Positions 24,998 to 34,664 of a stretch of DNA of 64,000 nt are shown here, one piece after another. The first letter of the stretch is position 1. Each line of letters begins with the position of its first letter. The notes under the pieces were generated by a model. That model worked only from the letters and a program-made list of their open reading frames with translations, had not been told where the DNA came from and did not search any database. Origin of the DNA: an uncultured Spirochaetota bacterium (GTDB lineage Bacteria; Spirochaetota; Spirochaetia; Treponematales; Rectinemataceae); assembly GCA_903821875.1 (NCBI GenBank), contig CAIJMU010000193.1, forward strand, positions 1-64,000. The letters are read 5' to 3'. Position numbers and translations under genes: made by a program.

Positions 24998-25070
24998 ATT
25001 TCCGGAAACATTGTGCCATCCCGAACTTCGTACTCGTCACCGGGGCCGGGCTCCTCAAGGAGGGAATTAC

Positions 25071-27566
25071 ATGAGAATAGCGAAGGTCGGCCTGATCGGA
25101 CTCCTTGTTGCCTTTTCCCTGCCCCTGGGTGCCTTCGAGCAGAAATGCGACTACGAAATGGACCTAGCCCTCGACCCTGCGTCCCAGACACTCTCGGGAT
25201 CGGAAATCATCAGCTATACCAACAACTCAGAAGTCACGCTCACCGAGGTCTATCTCGAACTCTTTCCGAACAGCTTCAATCCGGGAACGGCCTGGTGGGA
25301 CAACTACACGAAGACCGAGGATGCCGGCCAGCGCTACCCCTATGGCTACAACCCCTCTTCCTTGTCGGTGGAATCGTTCCGGTACGAAGGGCAGCTCCTG
25401 GAAGCCAGGCCTGCGACGAGGGGCAGCACCTATGCCCGCGTCGAAATCCCTGGCGGGATAGCCCCGGGAGCCACCGCAGAGTTCGCGGTCAGCTTCAGCT
25501 ATCGCATACCCCAGATCTTCGAACGTTCCGGCCTGTCCGACGGCAACTTCCACCTCATCCGCTTCCATCCCCGGATCGCCGTGTACGACGCGCGGGGCTG
25601 GAATCTCCACGAGCACCTCACCTGGGGAGAGTTCTACGGGGACTTCGGCAGCTACAGGGTCACCATTACCCTTCCCTCCAGGTACGTCGTCGCAGCCTCG
25701 GGAAGCCGGACGGAGGCCCGGGAAAACGCCGATGGCACGAGGACGGAAACCCATGTCATCGAGAACGCCCATAACTTTGTCTTTGCCGCCGATCCACGCT
25801 ACAGGAGGGAGCACGCGAAATTCGGCGATGTCTCCGTCAATTACTACTATTACGATTCGGGTGGCTACGCGAAAAAGGCGATAGCGGCCGCGCTCAAGGG
25901 GCTCGCCTACTATTCCTCAGCCTTCGGGCCCTATCCCTACGCCGAAATCGACGTAGTTGGCTGCGGTCCCGGGGCGGGAGCGATGGAATACCCGGGCCTG
26001 ACCATGATGGAGCAATCACTGTTCGAAATTTTTCCGCCCCTGGATCGGGCGGTGGCGGAAACCACCATGGTCCACGAGATCGGTCACAATTGGTGGTACG
26101 CGGCGGTGGGCAACGACGAGTACAGCGAAGCCTGGCTGGACGAGGGCATCAACACCTACAGTGATATCTCCTACACCGAGGACAGTTACGGCAGCAAGAG
26201 AAACCTCCTGGACTACCCCGACTGGCTCACCTGGATGCCCAACCTGTCGACTCGGGCCCTGGCGGAGGATTCTGTCAGGGGCGAGTATCTCTCGGGACGG
26301 GCCCGACCGATCGCCGGGCCCTCCGGAACCTTTCATTCGATGCGGTCCTACAGTACCCAAGTCTACAATACGGCGGGTCTCGTGCTGTTCAAGCTGCAGG
26401 ACCTCGTTGGCAAGGAAAAGTTCCGAGAGTTTCTGGCCGCCTACTACATGAAGTACAGGTTCCATCACGTGACGGCTCTGGACTTCTTCAGCTTGCTCTC
26501 CGAGATGACCGGCAGGGATTGGACTCCCTTTTACGAATCGCAATTCGTCCGCAATGAGCTGATCATCGACGAGGTCACGGGCCTCGACGGGACTGCGTCC
26601 AGCGGCCTTAGATTCTCCCTACTGCCCGACAGCCCGGACGGGGCCGAGACCCTCGTTTCCCTCCTGCCCCTGCCCTGGGCGGGACAGGACGATTCGGGCT
26701 TTCGCCTGGGTTCTAGCATGCTCCTCTTTGCCAAGAACAGGCTGTCTACGGGACTCACCGCCTTCGCAGTGCCGAGCCTGACCTGGGCCGTGAATGGAAA
26801 AGCGACGCCACGCTTCGACATCCTTTTCAGCCTGTCACAACCCTTCTGGCTGCTGAAGGCTCCCTTCGACAGCCAGACCCTCTCCCTCTCTGGAGACAGG
26901 ACACGACAGACGCTCCTGCTCGACATCCCCTTCGCACCCGACGGCAGCCCCCTTTCATCGAACCTTTCCCTGGGGGCGGCTTATGAGCCGGGGTCAGCTG
27001 TTTCCCAAGGGAGCATTTCAGGCTTGACCGGAGTCTCGCTGGCCCTGACCAAGGGAATCAGCAGCCTGGAGCTTTCTGCGGATTCGAACTGGTATCCCTA
27101 TCAGTCGGTGGAAGGCTCACTCTTCGCCCGGTTCCCCTTCCTCTATAAAAACTCGATCAGCCTCGGGCTCAAGACGGGCTATTCGAATGCGGCTCAGGCG
27201 CGCTACCTTTTTTCCAATCTGCTGTTGACGGGTTCCACCCCCTCGGCAACCTACAGCAAAGGTTATGCGGCCTTAGAGGCCTCCCTTACCGGGATACTGT
27301 CGCTGCGCTTGATCTGGGACAGCCTTCAGTTGAATGAAATAGGGCTCAAGGCCGGTATCGAGGCTGCGACATCCAGACTCCTGTGGCAAGCCCAAAGCCC
27401 TGGAGCCAGCAGCTTCGATGTCTTTCTGGCCCTGCCCGTCCGGCTCTCGCTGATAGCTGCCTCTGTTATCAATATTGTGCCTGTGCTGTATCTGGCTCCT
27501 ACGAAGGGCTTTACTCCCTCATTCACCCTTCGGGTCGAAGCGAGAAGATACATCGAGTTCTTCTAA
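25071..27566 (+). CDS. Exported M1-family metallopeptidase with beta-barrel-like C-terminus
   Basis: An 831-residue exported protein. A signal peptide (about 1-19) is followed by an M1-type N-terminal beta domain and the gluzincin catalytic site: 'HEIGHNWWY' (His335, Glu336, His339) with the third ligand Glu358 in 'WLDEG', exactly the HExxH-18x-E spacing. A 'GCGPGAGAMEYPGLTMMEQS' segment precedes it, corresponding to the substrate-anchoring GxMEN-like motif. After about residue 560 the sequence turns into alternating polar/hydrophobic strands and ends 'EARRYIEFF' with a terminal Phe, like an outer-membrane barrel. An AGGAGG site fixes the ATG at 25071. It may be surface-anchored; the barrel reading is inference. 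Confidence 0.82.
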   Translation: MRIAKVGLIGLLVAFSLPLGAFEQKCDYEMDLALDPASQTLSGSEIISYTNNSEVTLTEVYLELFPNSFNPGTAWWDNYTKTEDAGQRYPYGYNPSSLSVESFRYEGQLLEARPATRGSTYARVEIPGGIAPGATAEFAVSFSYRIPQIFERSGLSDGNFHLIRFHPRIAVYDARGWNLHEHLTWGEFYGDFGSYRVTITLPSRYVVAASGSRTEARENADGTRTETHVIENAHNFVFAADPRYRREHAKFGDVSVNYYYYDSGGYAKKAIAAALKGLAYYSSAFGPYPYAEIDVVGCGPGAGAMEYPGLTMMEQSLFEIFPPLDRAVAETTMVHEIGHNWWYAAVGNDEYSEAWLDEGINTYSDISYTEDSYGSKRNLLDYPDWLTWMPNLSTRALAEDSVRGEYLSGRARPIAGPSGTFHSMRSYSTQVYNTAGLVLFKLQDLVGKEKFREFLAAYYMKYRFHHVTALDFFSLLSEMTGRDWTPFYESQFVRNELIIDEVTGLDGTASSGLRFSLLPDSPDGAETLVSLLPLPWAGQDDSGFRLGSSMLLFAKNRLSTGLTAFAVPSLTWAVNGKATPRFDILFSLSQPFWLLKAPFDSQTLSLSGDRTRQTLLLDIPFAPDGSPLSSNLSLGAAYEPGSAVSQGSISGLTGVSLALTKGISSLELSADSNWYPYQSVEGSLFARFPFLYKNSISLGLKTGYSNAAQARYLFSNLLLTGSTPSATYSKGYAALEASLTGILSLRLIWDSLQLNEIGLKAGIEAATSRLLWQAQSPGASSFDVFLALPVRLSLIAASVINIVPVLYLAPTKGFTPSFTLRVEARRYIEFF

Positions 27567-27606
27567 GGCTTGCAGCCAACGCGCTGTTGGCGGAGGAGAA
27601 ACAGAA

Positions 27607-28752
27607 ATGAGCCATTGGCTGAGCATCTGGGCACAAAGCCACACGGACATAGCCTTCACTCCGCCTGACCCCTGCGACAGGACGCTCCGGTTCTGGATCG
27701 CTGCCGTTATCGGGGGAGAGAGGATCCGTATCACCTTCGAGAATAAAGTCGCAACTAAAGGCTTTGCAATCGGCGAAGCCGCCCTGATCGTCGGTTCCCG
27801 CAGCTACCCCATCACTTTTGGAGGACGGGCTTCAGTGGAACTGCCCCTCGCTGCCGATCGTAGCTGTGACGAAATCCCGGTGGACATACAGGCGGGAAAG
27901 CTTCTGGAAATCCGAGTGTTCTTCCCGAAGGGCCAGCGTCCCGTTTCCGGAAATTCGATGCGGGAACGGGTCGAACTTTCCACGAAGGGAAATCATGTCA
28001 CTTCAAGGGAGTTCCCGACAAAGAACCGGCTCTTCCAGGAAAGACTGCTCTCAGGGCTCCTGATGATGAACAGCGCAATACCCGCAGTGTCCACGATCGA
28101 AATATCTACCCAGGATACTACGAGTGCTGTCGTGGTTTTCGGAGATTCCATTGCACAGCAATGCCATTGGACGAAGCCCTTGGAGCAGCGACTTGTCCGG
28201 GAATTTGAAGGGAAGGTCACCCTGGTCAACAAGAGCATCGGCGGAAACCGACTGCTGCACGATGCCACATCCATCCCCTCCTGCGGCGAGGCAGGGATCA
28301 AGCGTTTCCGGCATGACGTCGTGTCGGTGCAAGGCATAAAGACCGTCATATTCGCGCTTGGCACCAATGATATCGGTCAACCTGGGGTGCAACAGAAAAC
28401 GCCTGTATCGCAATTGCCACGTGTCGAAGAATTCAGCTCTGCAGTCGGGCAGCTTGTCAAGGAGACTCACGAAGCCGGCCTCCGTTTTGTCGCCACGACA
28501 ATCGCGCCACGCGCCATCCAGAAGGGTTTCCTTGCCTTTTCGCAGGAACGCGAGCTGCTGCGCAACGAGATCAATGCCTGGTTCAGAAGCGCTGGAATAT
28601 TCGATGCACTCTGGGACTTCGACAGGATCCTCCAAAGCCCTTATGGCCCCGGACTGCGTCCTGATTTTGACAGCGGCGACGGTGTCCATCCGAACGAAAA
28701 CGGCGGAATCATCCTGGCGAACAGCATCGATCTAGGTACGGTGATCGGTTGA
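27607..28752 (+). CDS. SGNH/GDSL-family hydrolase
   Basis: A 381-residue esterase-type protein. The N-terminal ~160 residues form a beta-sandwich-like region. The SGNH core follows with all four blocks: 'VVFGDSIAQQ' (Ser nucleophile), 'NKSIGGNRLL' (Gly), 'IFALGTNDIGQ' (Asn), and 'DSGDGVHPNENG' (Asp-His). No signal peptide is seen from the ATG at 27607, which follows GGAGGAG at 8 bases. It is likely a carbohydrate or lipid esterase. It starts 40 bases after the M1 peptidase gene, so an operon is possible. Confidence 0.85.
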   Translation: MSHWLSIWAQSHTDIAFTPPDPCDRTLRFWIAAVIGGERIRITFENKVATKGFAIGEAALIVGSRSYPITFGGRASVELPLAADRSCDEIPVDIQAGKLLEIRVFFPKGQRPVSGNSMRERVELSTKGNHVTSREFPTKNRLFQERLLSGLLMMNSAIPAVSTIEISTQDTTSAVVVFGDSIAQQCHWTKPLEQRLVREFEGKVTLVNKSIGGNRLLHDATSIPSCGEAGIKRFRHDVVSVQGIKTVIFALGTNDIGQPGVQQKTPVSQLPRVEEFSSAVGQLVKETHEAGLRFVATTIAPRAIQKGFLAFSQERELLRNEINAWFRSAGIFDALWDFDRILQSPYGPGLRPDFDSGDGVHPNENGGIILANSIDLGTVIG

Positions 28753-28819
28753 GGGAATCGGCATATGCTGCCATAGTCAAACTCAGGCCCAAAGCCAACC
28801 CGGCCCTCGGAGGATGGAG

Positions 28820-29356
28820 ATGAAAGCTCACAAGGCAACACTGTTCCTCGTGCTTGCTGTCATGGCGGCAGGCGCAGGCCTCGCAGAGGGGCCGGGCAAA
28901 ATCCAGGCCTACTTTGAAGGGAAATCCATCTCGGTGGGCTATGCCGTCTTCGGTGGATTGACCCTCACACAGGGCGGGCAGGGCACCTGGACGAGCGCCG
29001 GCATTTCACCACATTTCGAGAAACTCCTTTCGACCTACCCCGACAGCAGCTTCGCCCTCGAGGAGTTCAGGAACAAGAACACGACCGGGAACATCCTCTT
29101 CTGGGGAGGCATCGCGATCGAGATCGCAGCGCCCTTCCTGACCCTCCTCAGCTCAGGCGATACGTCGAGCGCAGCCTATGGCAGCTATGCAAGCATCGCG
29201 AGCCTTGCCAGCCTGGGCGGCCTCGTCGCGACAACGATCGGTTACTTCCTCCTGCCCATGGCCAATCAAGACCTCCTGGGTTCAGTGAATGCCTACAACC
29301 GCGGGATATTGGCCGAGCTCGACCTCCAGCTCGGGAAGGAGTCCTCCTCCCAATAA
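28820..29356 (+). CDS. Exported hypothetical membrane-associated protein
   Basis: A 178-residue protein with a signal peptide ending near A-G-L-A-E (about residue 23). Two hydrophobic segments lie near residues 90-110 ('GGIAIEIAAPFLTLLSS') and 120-145 ('ASLASLGGLVATTIGYFLLP'). No recognised domain. The GGAGG at 28808-28812 abuts the ATG at 28814 and is correctly spaced for the ATG at 28820, so the latter is used. Function unknown; the rightward neighbours are also envelope proteins. Confidence 0.65.
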   Translation: MKAHKATLFLVLAVMAAGAGLAEGPGKIQAYFEGKSISVGYAVFGGLTLTQGGQGTWTSAGISPHFEKLLSTYPDSSFALEEFRNKNTTGNILFWGGIAIEIAAPFLTLLSSGDTSSAAYGSYASIASLASLGGLVATTIGYFLLPMANQDLLGSVNAYNRGILAELDLQLGKESSSQ

Positions 29357-29430
29357 CCAGGCAGGTAGGCGAACAACCGGCAGTCCTGTACTATCAGCGG
29401 CACCCGCGGAATCTCTCGAGGAGGCAGCGT

Positions 29431-30606
29431 ATGGAAGGATCTACCAATTGGCTATGGAAGGCTCTGTCCAGAGTCGGCTTCCTCAACATCCCCGCTCTGA
29501 TCATGTTCATCCTCGCCTCGGGCTGCGCATCGACGCCGGCGGTCCCTTCCGGACAGCGTGTGGAAGCCGCGTTCAATAGCTACATCAAGGGAAAACCCGA
29601 GCTCGCAGGCGCAAGCATGCTCATCCACTCCGACAAGCATGGAATCCATACCCTGCTCAAGGCGGACCCCGAGGGTCCCGACGCCTACCACATCGCGAGT
29701 ATCGGAAAAACCTTCACCTCTGTCCTCATCGGAAGGCTCGTCGATTCCGGAAAGCTCCACTTTGACGATTCCGTCGCCCAACTCCTCGAGCCCGGGCTCC
29801 TCGACGGTCTTTTCGTCTTCAAGGATGTCAACCACCAGGGCGACGTCACCATCGAGGAGCTCCTCGCCCATACCTCCGGCATCGCCGATTACTTCGACGA
29901 TCCAGCCTCCGGGAGCGCACGGGTCTCCGAACTCATCGCCAGCGATCCGGACCGCATGTGGACAGCCGATGAGCTCCTCGCCTTCAGCCGCGATCGCCAG
30001 CACGCAGTCGGCGCTCCCGGAGCGATCTTTCATTATTCGGATACGGGCTACATCATCCTCGGCCTGGTCGTCGAAAAGCTCTATGGAGCGGCCTTCGACC
30101 AGGTCCTGGCCAGTGAGATCCTCGGCCCACTGGGCATGGACAGGACCTGGATGCCTTGGCGTTCGGAACCTGCATCAGGCAGCACGACAATGCGAAAAGC
30201 CTGGCTAGGGAAGAGCGAGGTCAGCGCCTCGCGGAGTGTCAGTGCCGACTGGTCCGGCGGCGGCATCGCATCGACCGAGGAGGACCTCCTCCGCTTCCAG
30301 AAGGCGCTCTGGGATGGCCGGCTCCTGTCTCAGGCAAGCTTTACGTACATGCAGAGCTTCGACCACGAGTTCCGCCAGGGCATGCGCTACGGCAGGGGCC
30401 TCATGCAGTTCCGCTTCGAGGAGTTCATGTTCCTCCTGGCTTCATGGCCGCGGATGACGGGGCATATCGGCATTCTTTCAACACACATGCTCTACGACCC
30501 GAAGGAAGACATCCATGTAATTGTCAACTTCTGTGGCACTGCAGCAATGGAGGACAGCGTCAGGCTCATCATCGATGTCCTTGGCATCACGCTCGGAAGG
30601 ACCTGA
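29431..30606 (+). CDS. Lipoprotein with beta-lactamase-fold serine hydrolase domain
   Basis: A 391-residue protein. The N-terminal hydrophobic stretch ends in a lipobox (L-A-S-G-C, Cys near 32). The class C beta-lactamase/penicillin-binding-like domain shows the S-x-x-K motif 'HIASIGKTFTS', the Tyr motif 'FHYSDTGYIILG', and 'ELLAHTSGIADYF', typical of this family. These proteins act as D,D-peptidases or esterases; antibiotic hydrolysis cannot be inferred. GAGGAGG precedes the ATG at 29431. The long N-terminal region before the lipobox is slightly unusual. Confidence 0.83.
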   Translation: MEGSTNWLWKALSRVGFLNIPALIMFILASGCASTPAVPSGQRVEAAFNSYIKGKPELAGASMLIHSDKHGIHTLLKADPEGPDAYHIASIGKTFTSVLIGRLVDSGKLHFDDSVAQLLEPGLLDGLFVFKDVNHQGDVTIEELLAHTSGIADYFDDPASGSARVSELIASDPDRMWTADELLAFSRDRQHAVGAPGAIFHYSDTGYIILGLVVEKLYGAAFDQVLASEILGPLGMDRTWMPWRSEPASGSTTMRKAWLGKSEVSASRSVSADWSGGGIASTEEDLLRFQKALWDGRLLSQASFTYMQSFDHEFRQGMRYGRGLMQFRFEEFMFLLASWPRMTGHIGILSTHMLYDPKEDIHVIVNFCGTAAMEDSVRLIIDVLGITLGRT

Positions 30607-30668
30607 GGCGGTACACCGGGGCACTGGAGCCTTGGCAGGGTCATCGCTTTCCACGCTATAGTCGCGGA

Positions 30669-31619
30669 GTGGAAAACGCCGTCTTCATCGCGGGCAATGT
30701 GCTTCCGATCTTCCTCCTCATCGTCGCGGGTTGGCTCGCCGGAAGAAAAAAGCTTCTCACCGCAGCCTGGAGCGATGTCAGTTCCCGCCTTGTCTTCCAG
30801 TTCTGCCTCCCCGCCCTGGTGTTCACCTCGATCTATGCCTCCGATTTCCGGATCGCCTTTTCGCCGGGCCTTCTTGCCTTCGGGATGATTGCGACGCTGC
30901 TCTCGCTGCCCCTCCTCTTTCTCCTCGCGCGCTTCCTCCTTTCCGACCCGCCAGCCAGGGGCGCCTTCATCCAGGGGGGATTTCGCGGGAACTTCATGAT
31001 CCTGGCCTTCCCCGTGATCGGAAACCTCTTCGGAGAACCTGGAAAAGCCCGGGCTGCAATACTGCTGGTGGGCATCATGCCAGTGTACAACCTGCTCTCC
31101 GTGACGATCCTTGCGGCGCATTCCCGCGAAGCAAAAGCTGCCCGCCCGAGCCAGATCCTCCGGGGAATAGCCACTAACCCCCTCATACTGGCTGCCCTCG
31201 CTGCCATCCCCTTCGCAGCCCTGGGGTGGAGGCTGCCGGCAGCCATCGAGAAATTCCTCTTGTATCTCGCCACCATTGCAGTACCGCTCTCCCTCCTCGA
31301 CTTGGGCGCGAGCATGTCCCGGAGGAAGCTCGGAGAGCGGCCTGCCGCCGTCATCATGGTAACCCTCTACAAAGTGGCAGTCCTGCCAGTACTCTTTGTC
31401 GGCGCTGCCCTCGCCCTGGGCTTCACGGGCATCGATGTCAGCATCATCTTCATGCTTGGCGCGACACCCACGGCCGTAGCGAGCTACGTCATGGCCAAGT
31501 CGATGGGCAACGACGAGAACCTCGCGGGCGAGATCGTGCTTGCGACGACGGTCGCATCGATGGTGACCATCTTCGGAGGGCTGTGGCTGCTCAGGACCTA
31601 CTTTCCCTCGCATATGTAG
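30669..31619 (+). CDS. AEC-family auxin-efflux-like carrier
   Basis: A 316-residue membrane protein with ten predicted helices in two halves, and family marks 'VLPIFLLIVAGWLAGRKKLL', 'FQFCLPALVFTSIY', 'FRGNFMILAFPVIGNLFG' and 'MLGATPTAVASYVMAKSMG'. AEC carriers usually export organic acids or amino acids. The best start is GTG at 30669, since the N-terminus aligns there, although its ribosome binding site is weak. The 250 bases downstream (31620-31869) are less GC-rich and contain no recognised gene. Confidence 0.85.
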   Translation: MENAVFIAGNVLPIFLLIVAGWLAGRKKLLTAAWSDVSSRLVFQFCLPALVFTSIYASDFRIAFSPGLLAFGMIATLLSLPLLFLLARFLLSDPPARGAFIQGGFRGNFMILAFPVIGNLFGEPGKARAAILLVGIMPVYNLLSVTILAAHSREAKAARPSQILRGIATNPLILAALAAIPFAALGWRLPAAIEKFLLYLATIAVPLSLLDLGASMSRRKLGERPAAVIMVTLYKVAVLPVLFVGAALALGFTGIDVSIIFMLGATPTAVASYVMAKSMGNDENLAGEIVLATTVASMVTIFGGLWLLRTYFPSHM

Positions 31620-31869
31620 GGCCTGGCTGTAGAGATACCTTCCCCTCCCTGCCTATTCCCCAAGACTCATATATAGACCGTACGGAGCTTTCGTGGAATT
31701 TATATGAGACAGAGGGCTTGGAAAAGTGTGAAGACAACACTGGTTTGTTCTGCGCACTGCCGGGAGGCTCTTGTAACCCTATTTTGAGGAGCGACGCAGG
31801 GGTCTCCGATCTATCGGGTTGGCGGGCCTGGAATTGAATAACAGCCGGAGATCGGCCTACCATCTCTAC

Positions 31870-32499
31870 ATGTTCCCAACCCTCGATTGGTCCGCCGCCT
31901 GTTCCCATCTTGCGGCGGCCGAACCGCGGCTCAAGGTCCTCATCGAGCGCTACCCGGGAGAACGTCTCGAACCCAACCCCGACTGCTTCCGCACCTTGGC
32001 CAACGCCATCGTAGGCCAGCAGATCTCCGTCAAGGCCGCTGCATCCATATGGAAGCGACTGAACGAAGCCTGCGCCCCTCTTTCTCCTGAAAGCGTGGCA
32101 GGAGCCACGGACTCGAGGCTTCGCGAAGCCGGGCTTTCCAGTCGAAAGGTAGAGTACCTACGATCTATCGCGGGGGTATTCCTTCGCGGGGAACTGAGCT
32201 CGGAACTGCTGTGCGAGCTCGACGACAAGGCAGCAGTGGAAGGTCTCGTCTCCCTTCGAGGAGTCGGTCGATGGACAGCTGAGATGGTCCTTGTTTTCCA
32301 CCTCGCGCGACCTGACATCCTTCCCATCGACGATGTCGGACTTCTCAGGATCGCGGCTTCGACCTTCCGATGGAAGGAAGAGGATCCCAGGCTCATCGCC
32401 GATCGCCTCCTTCACAGGGCTGAACGATGGAGACCCTGGCGCACGGTCGCATCCTGGTACCTATGGCGCGACCTCGATCCCGAACCAGTGGCCTACTGA
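31870..32499 (+). CDS. AlkA-type DNA-3-methyladenine glycosylase
   Basis: A 209-residue HhH-GPD glycosylase of base-excision repair. 'FRTLANAIVGQQISVKAA' is a family hallmark. The helix-hairpin-helix is 'GLVSLRGVGRWTAEMVL', followed by the catalytic-Asp segment 'PDILPIDDVGLLRIA'. The N-terminal AlkA beta domain is missing, as in the shorter class. No Fe-S Cys loop, which excludes an endonuclease III identity. The ATG at 31870 is chosen by family length. No strong ribosome binding site is visible. Confidence 0.88.
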   Translation: MFPTLDWSAACSHLAAAEPRLKVLIERYPGERLEPNPDCFRTLANAIVGQQISVKAAASIWKRLNEACAPLSPESVAGATDSRLREAGLSSRKVEYLRSIAGVFLRGELSSELLCELDDKAAVEGLVSLRGVGRWTAEMVLVFHLARPDILPIDDVGLLRIAASTFRWKEEDPRLIADRLLHRAERWRPWRTVASWYLWRDLDPEPVAY

Positions 32500-32550
32500 A
32501 AACGGATGGGAATTATTTCCGCATATTTCCGAAGAGCGATGCCGGCCTAG

Positions 32551-33672
32551 CCCGCCTCGGGCACTGCGTGGGAGGCGAGTTCAGCTATCGTAGCTTCAGG
32601 GCCGATCAAGGAATCCGAGATCCGGCTAAGCCAGGATCGATTTTCACTCACCCTCGCCGAAGCCGGCTACTCATATCGCAGTGAGACGGTGTCTGCCTAC
32701 TTCGACAATCTCCTCCCGGATTCGAGCGAGATCCGCCAGAGGATCAGGAGGAGGTACGGAGCGTCGTCCCTCTCGGCTTTCGACCTGCTGGCCGAGATCG
32801 GAAGGGATTGCGTCGGAGCGATCCAGCTCCTGCCCGAGGACGAAGCGCCCTCCCCCATCGGCCGCATCGAGGGCAGGCTGATCGACGAGCATGAGATAGC
32901 AACACTACTGAAGGGGCTGACAGCCATGGGGACGGGCGGGCGCATGGCCAATGAAGAGTTCCGCATATCCCTGGCAGGGGCGCAGGAGAAGACCGCCTTG
33001 CTACGGCTTGAGGGACGGTGGCTCGTTCCCCACGGCTCGACGCCATCGACCCACATCGTGAAGCTTCCGCCAGGAAGGATAGGCGGTCTCGGATTCGATA
33101 TGACCGGCTCCGTCGAAAACGAATGGCTCTGCACAAAGGTCGCGAGCGCCTTGGGACTGGAAACGGCGCGCTGCGAGATAGCCCGCTTCGAAGACGTTAC
33201 AGCCCTCGTCGTGGAGCGCTTCGACAGGAGAATGGCCGAAGACGGGAAGCGGATCGTCCGGCTTCCACAGGAGGACTTCTGTCAGATCACGGGTACTCCT
33301 CCCAGCGCGAAGTATGAATCAGATGGCGGGCCGGGCATTGAAACAATTATGCGAATCATCCTGGGCTCCCAGGAGGCGGCCAGGGATCGCGAGACCTTTT
33401 TCACGGCCTTGGTCCTGTTCTGGCTCCTGGCTGCGCCCGATGGACACGCAAAGAACTACTCGGTCTTCATCGAACGGGGCGGTCGGTTCAGATTGACGCC
33501 CCTGTATGACATCATGTCGGCCTACCCCGTTCTCGGTAATGGAAGCGGGCTGATCCCGCCCGAGAAACTGAGGCTGGCCATGGCTTTCAGGGGAAAGAAT
33601 CGTCACTACGAGTGGGGAAAGATCAGTATTCAAGGGATCGAAACACGCGCCGCGCTGCTGCATAGCGAATAG
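32551..33672 (+). pseudogene. hipA: Orphan hipA kinase gene, broken at both ends
   Basis: The reading frame matches HipA-type Ser/Thr kinase toxins closely over their middle: 'SAYFDNLLPDSSEIRQRI', 'FDLLAEIGRDCVGAIQLLPE', 'FRISLAGAQEKTALL', 'RLPQEDFCQ', 'SAKYESDGGPGIE', 'APDGHAKNYSVFIE' (catalytic Asp) and 'RLTPLYDIMSAYP'. In-frame homology extends upstream of the first usable start (GTG 32689) to a TAG at 32548, with no ATG/GTG/TTG, so the N-terminus is lost. A possible frame change lies near 32590. The stop at 33672 removes roughly the last 90 residues relative to E. coli HipA. No hipB-like antitoxin gene precedes it. Kinase motifs survive, but activity is doubtful. Confidence 0.75.
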
Positions 33673-33882
33673 TTGCTGGTCGAGATGCCCTGCGAGTTCA
33701 CCGCAGCCTTCGTGATCGATGGCTCCGATAAGGAGAGGACCTTCGGCCTGCAGCGACGCCGATGGAAATTCGAATCCGCGAAACCCTGGACTGGGTCAGG
33801 AATCAGCCGGCGATAGGCCCGGACAGGTCTCAGCCAAGCTTCGCTGGCCGGTATTGATAAAAAAAAGGCTATTCGGGACCAA

Positions 33883-33910
33883 TTGCAATATTCTTTTCCA
33901 TCGATATAAT
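33883..33910 (+). promoter_or_regulatory. Strong sigma-70-type promoter for the third lipoprotein cassette
   Basis: TTGCAA, a 16-base spacer and a perfect TATAAT, within an AT-rich island in the 281-base gap after the hipA remnant. It lies 44 bases before the ATG at 33954. The rest of the gap (33673-33882) shows no recognised gene. Confidence 0.7.
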
Positions 33911-33953
33911 CCACTCCACCATCGGGGCTTCCCTGTCCCGCAAAGGAGGCTTC

Positions 33954-34664
33954 ATGGCCATATCGATATCGCGGACGCTCGTCGCACTCGCAGGTCTTCT
34001 TCTCCTCGGTTCCTGCCAGGGCATAGGCGGCAGAGTCAGCTCCCTTTCCGGGACAAAGATCTACACGCTTTCATCCTCGCAGATGCAGGGCAAACCCTCG
34101 ACAATCCTCTACCAGGTCGACGTGGATACAGCGGCGAAGGCAGCGCTGGTCAGCCAACTTGGCACAGGCTACGAGGAACCGAAGGTGCTTTATATTTGGA
34201 TCGGCCTCACCTGGGCTGGCTCGGGCGATATGAGGGCGATGCACCCCATCGCGAAGCTCGACCTCGTTCCGGGCACCCTCCACTATTCCGGAAGCTTCGA
34301 CCTCCTTGAACACGCTTCCACAGGAGACTACAGCGATACAAAATTCCACTGGCTTGACTCCACCACGTGGTTCAGCGCCACGAACAACGCGGGCGTCATG
34401 ACAGGGTATGCGCTCCTGGCCTCTGAGGGCTGGTACAGCAGCAACAGCGACAGCAGCAACAGAGACAGCAGCAAGGGTTCGCAGGTTCTTTTCGAGGTCG
34501 AGGGTCCCGATCCCCAGACCATGGTCTACTGCGAGTTCCCCGAAAACGCAGCCAAGGGGCCGGGCCTCTCCAACGCCATCGAGTACCCTCCCTCCGGAAA
34601 AGCCTTTGTTCCCATTGTCTACCGTCCTGCCAGAAGCATGACGATCGAAGGGGGGCAGTCATGA
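33954..34664 (+). CDS. Lipoprotein upstream of a FadL-like protein
   Basis: A 236-residue protein. The signal peptide ends in the lipobox L-L-G-S-C (Cys near residue 20). The mature part is probably beta-rich, with a Ser/Asn/Asp repeat stretch near residue 165 ('NSDSSNRDSSKGS'). No known domain, and no clear similarity to the other two cassette lipoproteins beyond layout. AAAGGAGG precedes the ATG at 33954. Its stop overlaps the next ATG by four bases (ATGA), so synthesis of the two proteins is coupled. The promoter at 33883 makes this an independent two-gene operon. Confidence 0.8.
   Translation: MAISISRTLVALAGLLLLGSCQGIGGRVSSLSGTKIYTLSSSQMQGKPSTILYQVDVDTAAKAALVSQLGTGYEEPKVLYIWIGLTWAGSGDMRAMHPIAKLDLVPGTLHYSGSFDLLEHASTGDYSDTKFHWLDSTTWFSATNNAGVMTGYALLASEGWYSSNSDSSNRDSSKGSQVLFEVEGPDPQTMVYCEFPENAAKGPGLSNAIEYPPSGKAFVPIVYRPARSMTIEGGQS

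Noticed and set aside
29431-30606. Antibiotic-resistance beta-lactamase
   Set aside because: The fold and S-x-x-K/Y-S motifs are shared with many esterases and D,D-peptidases; no evidence for drug hydrolysis.
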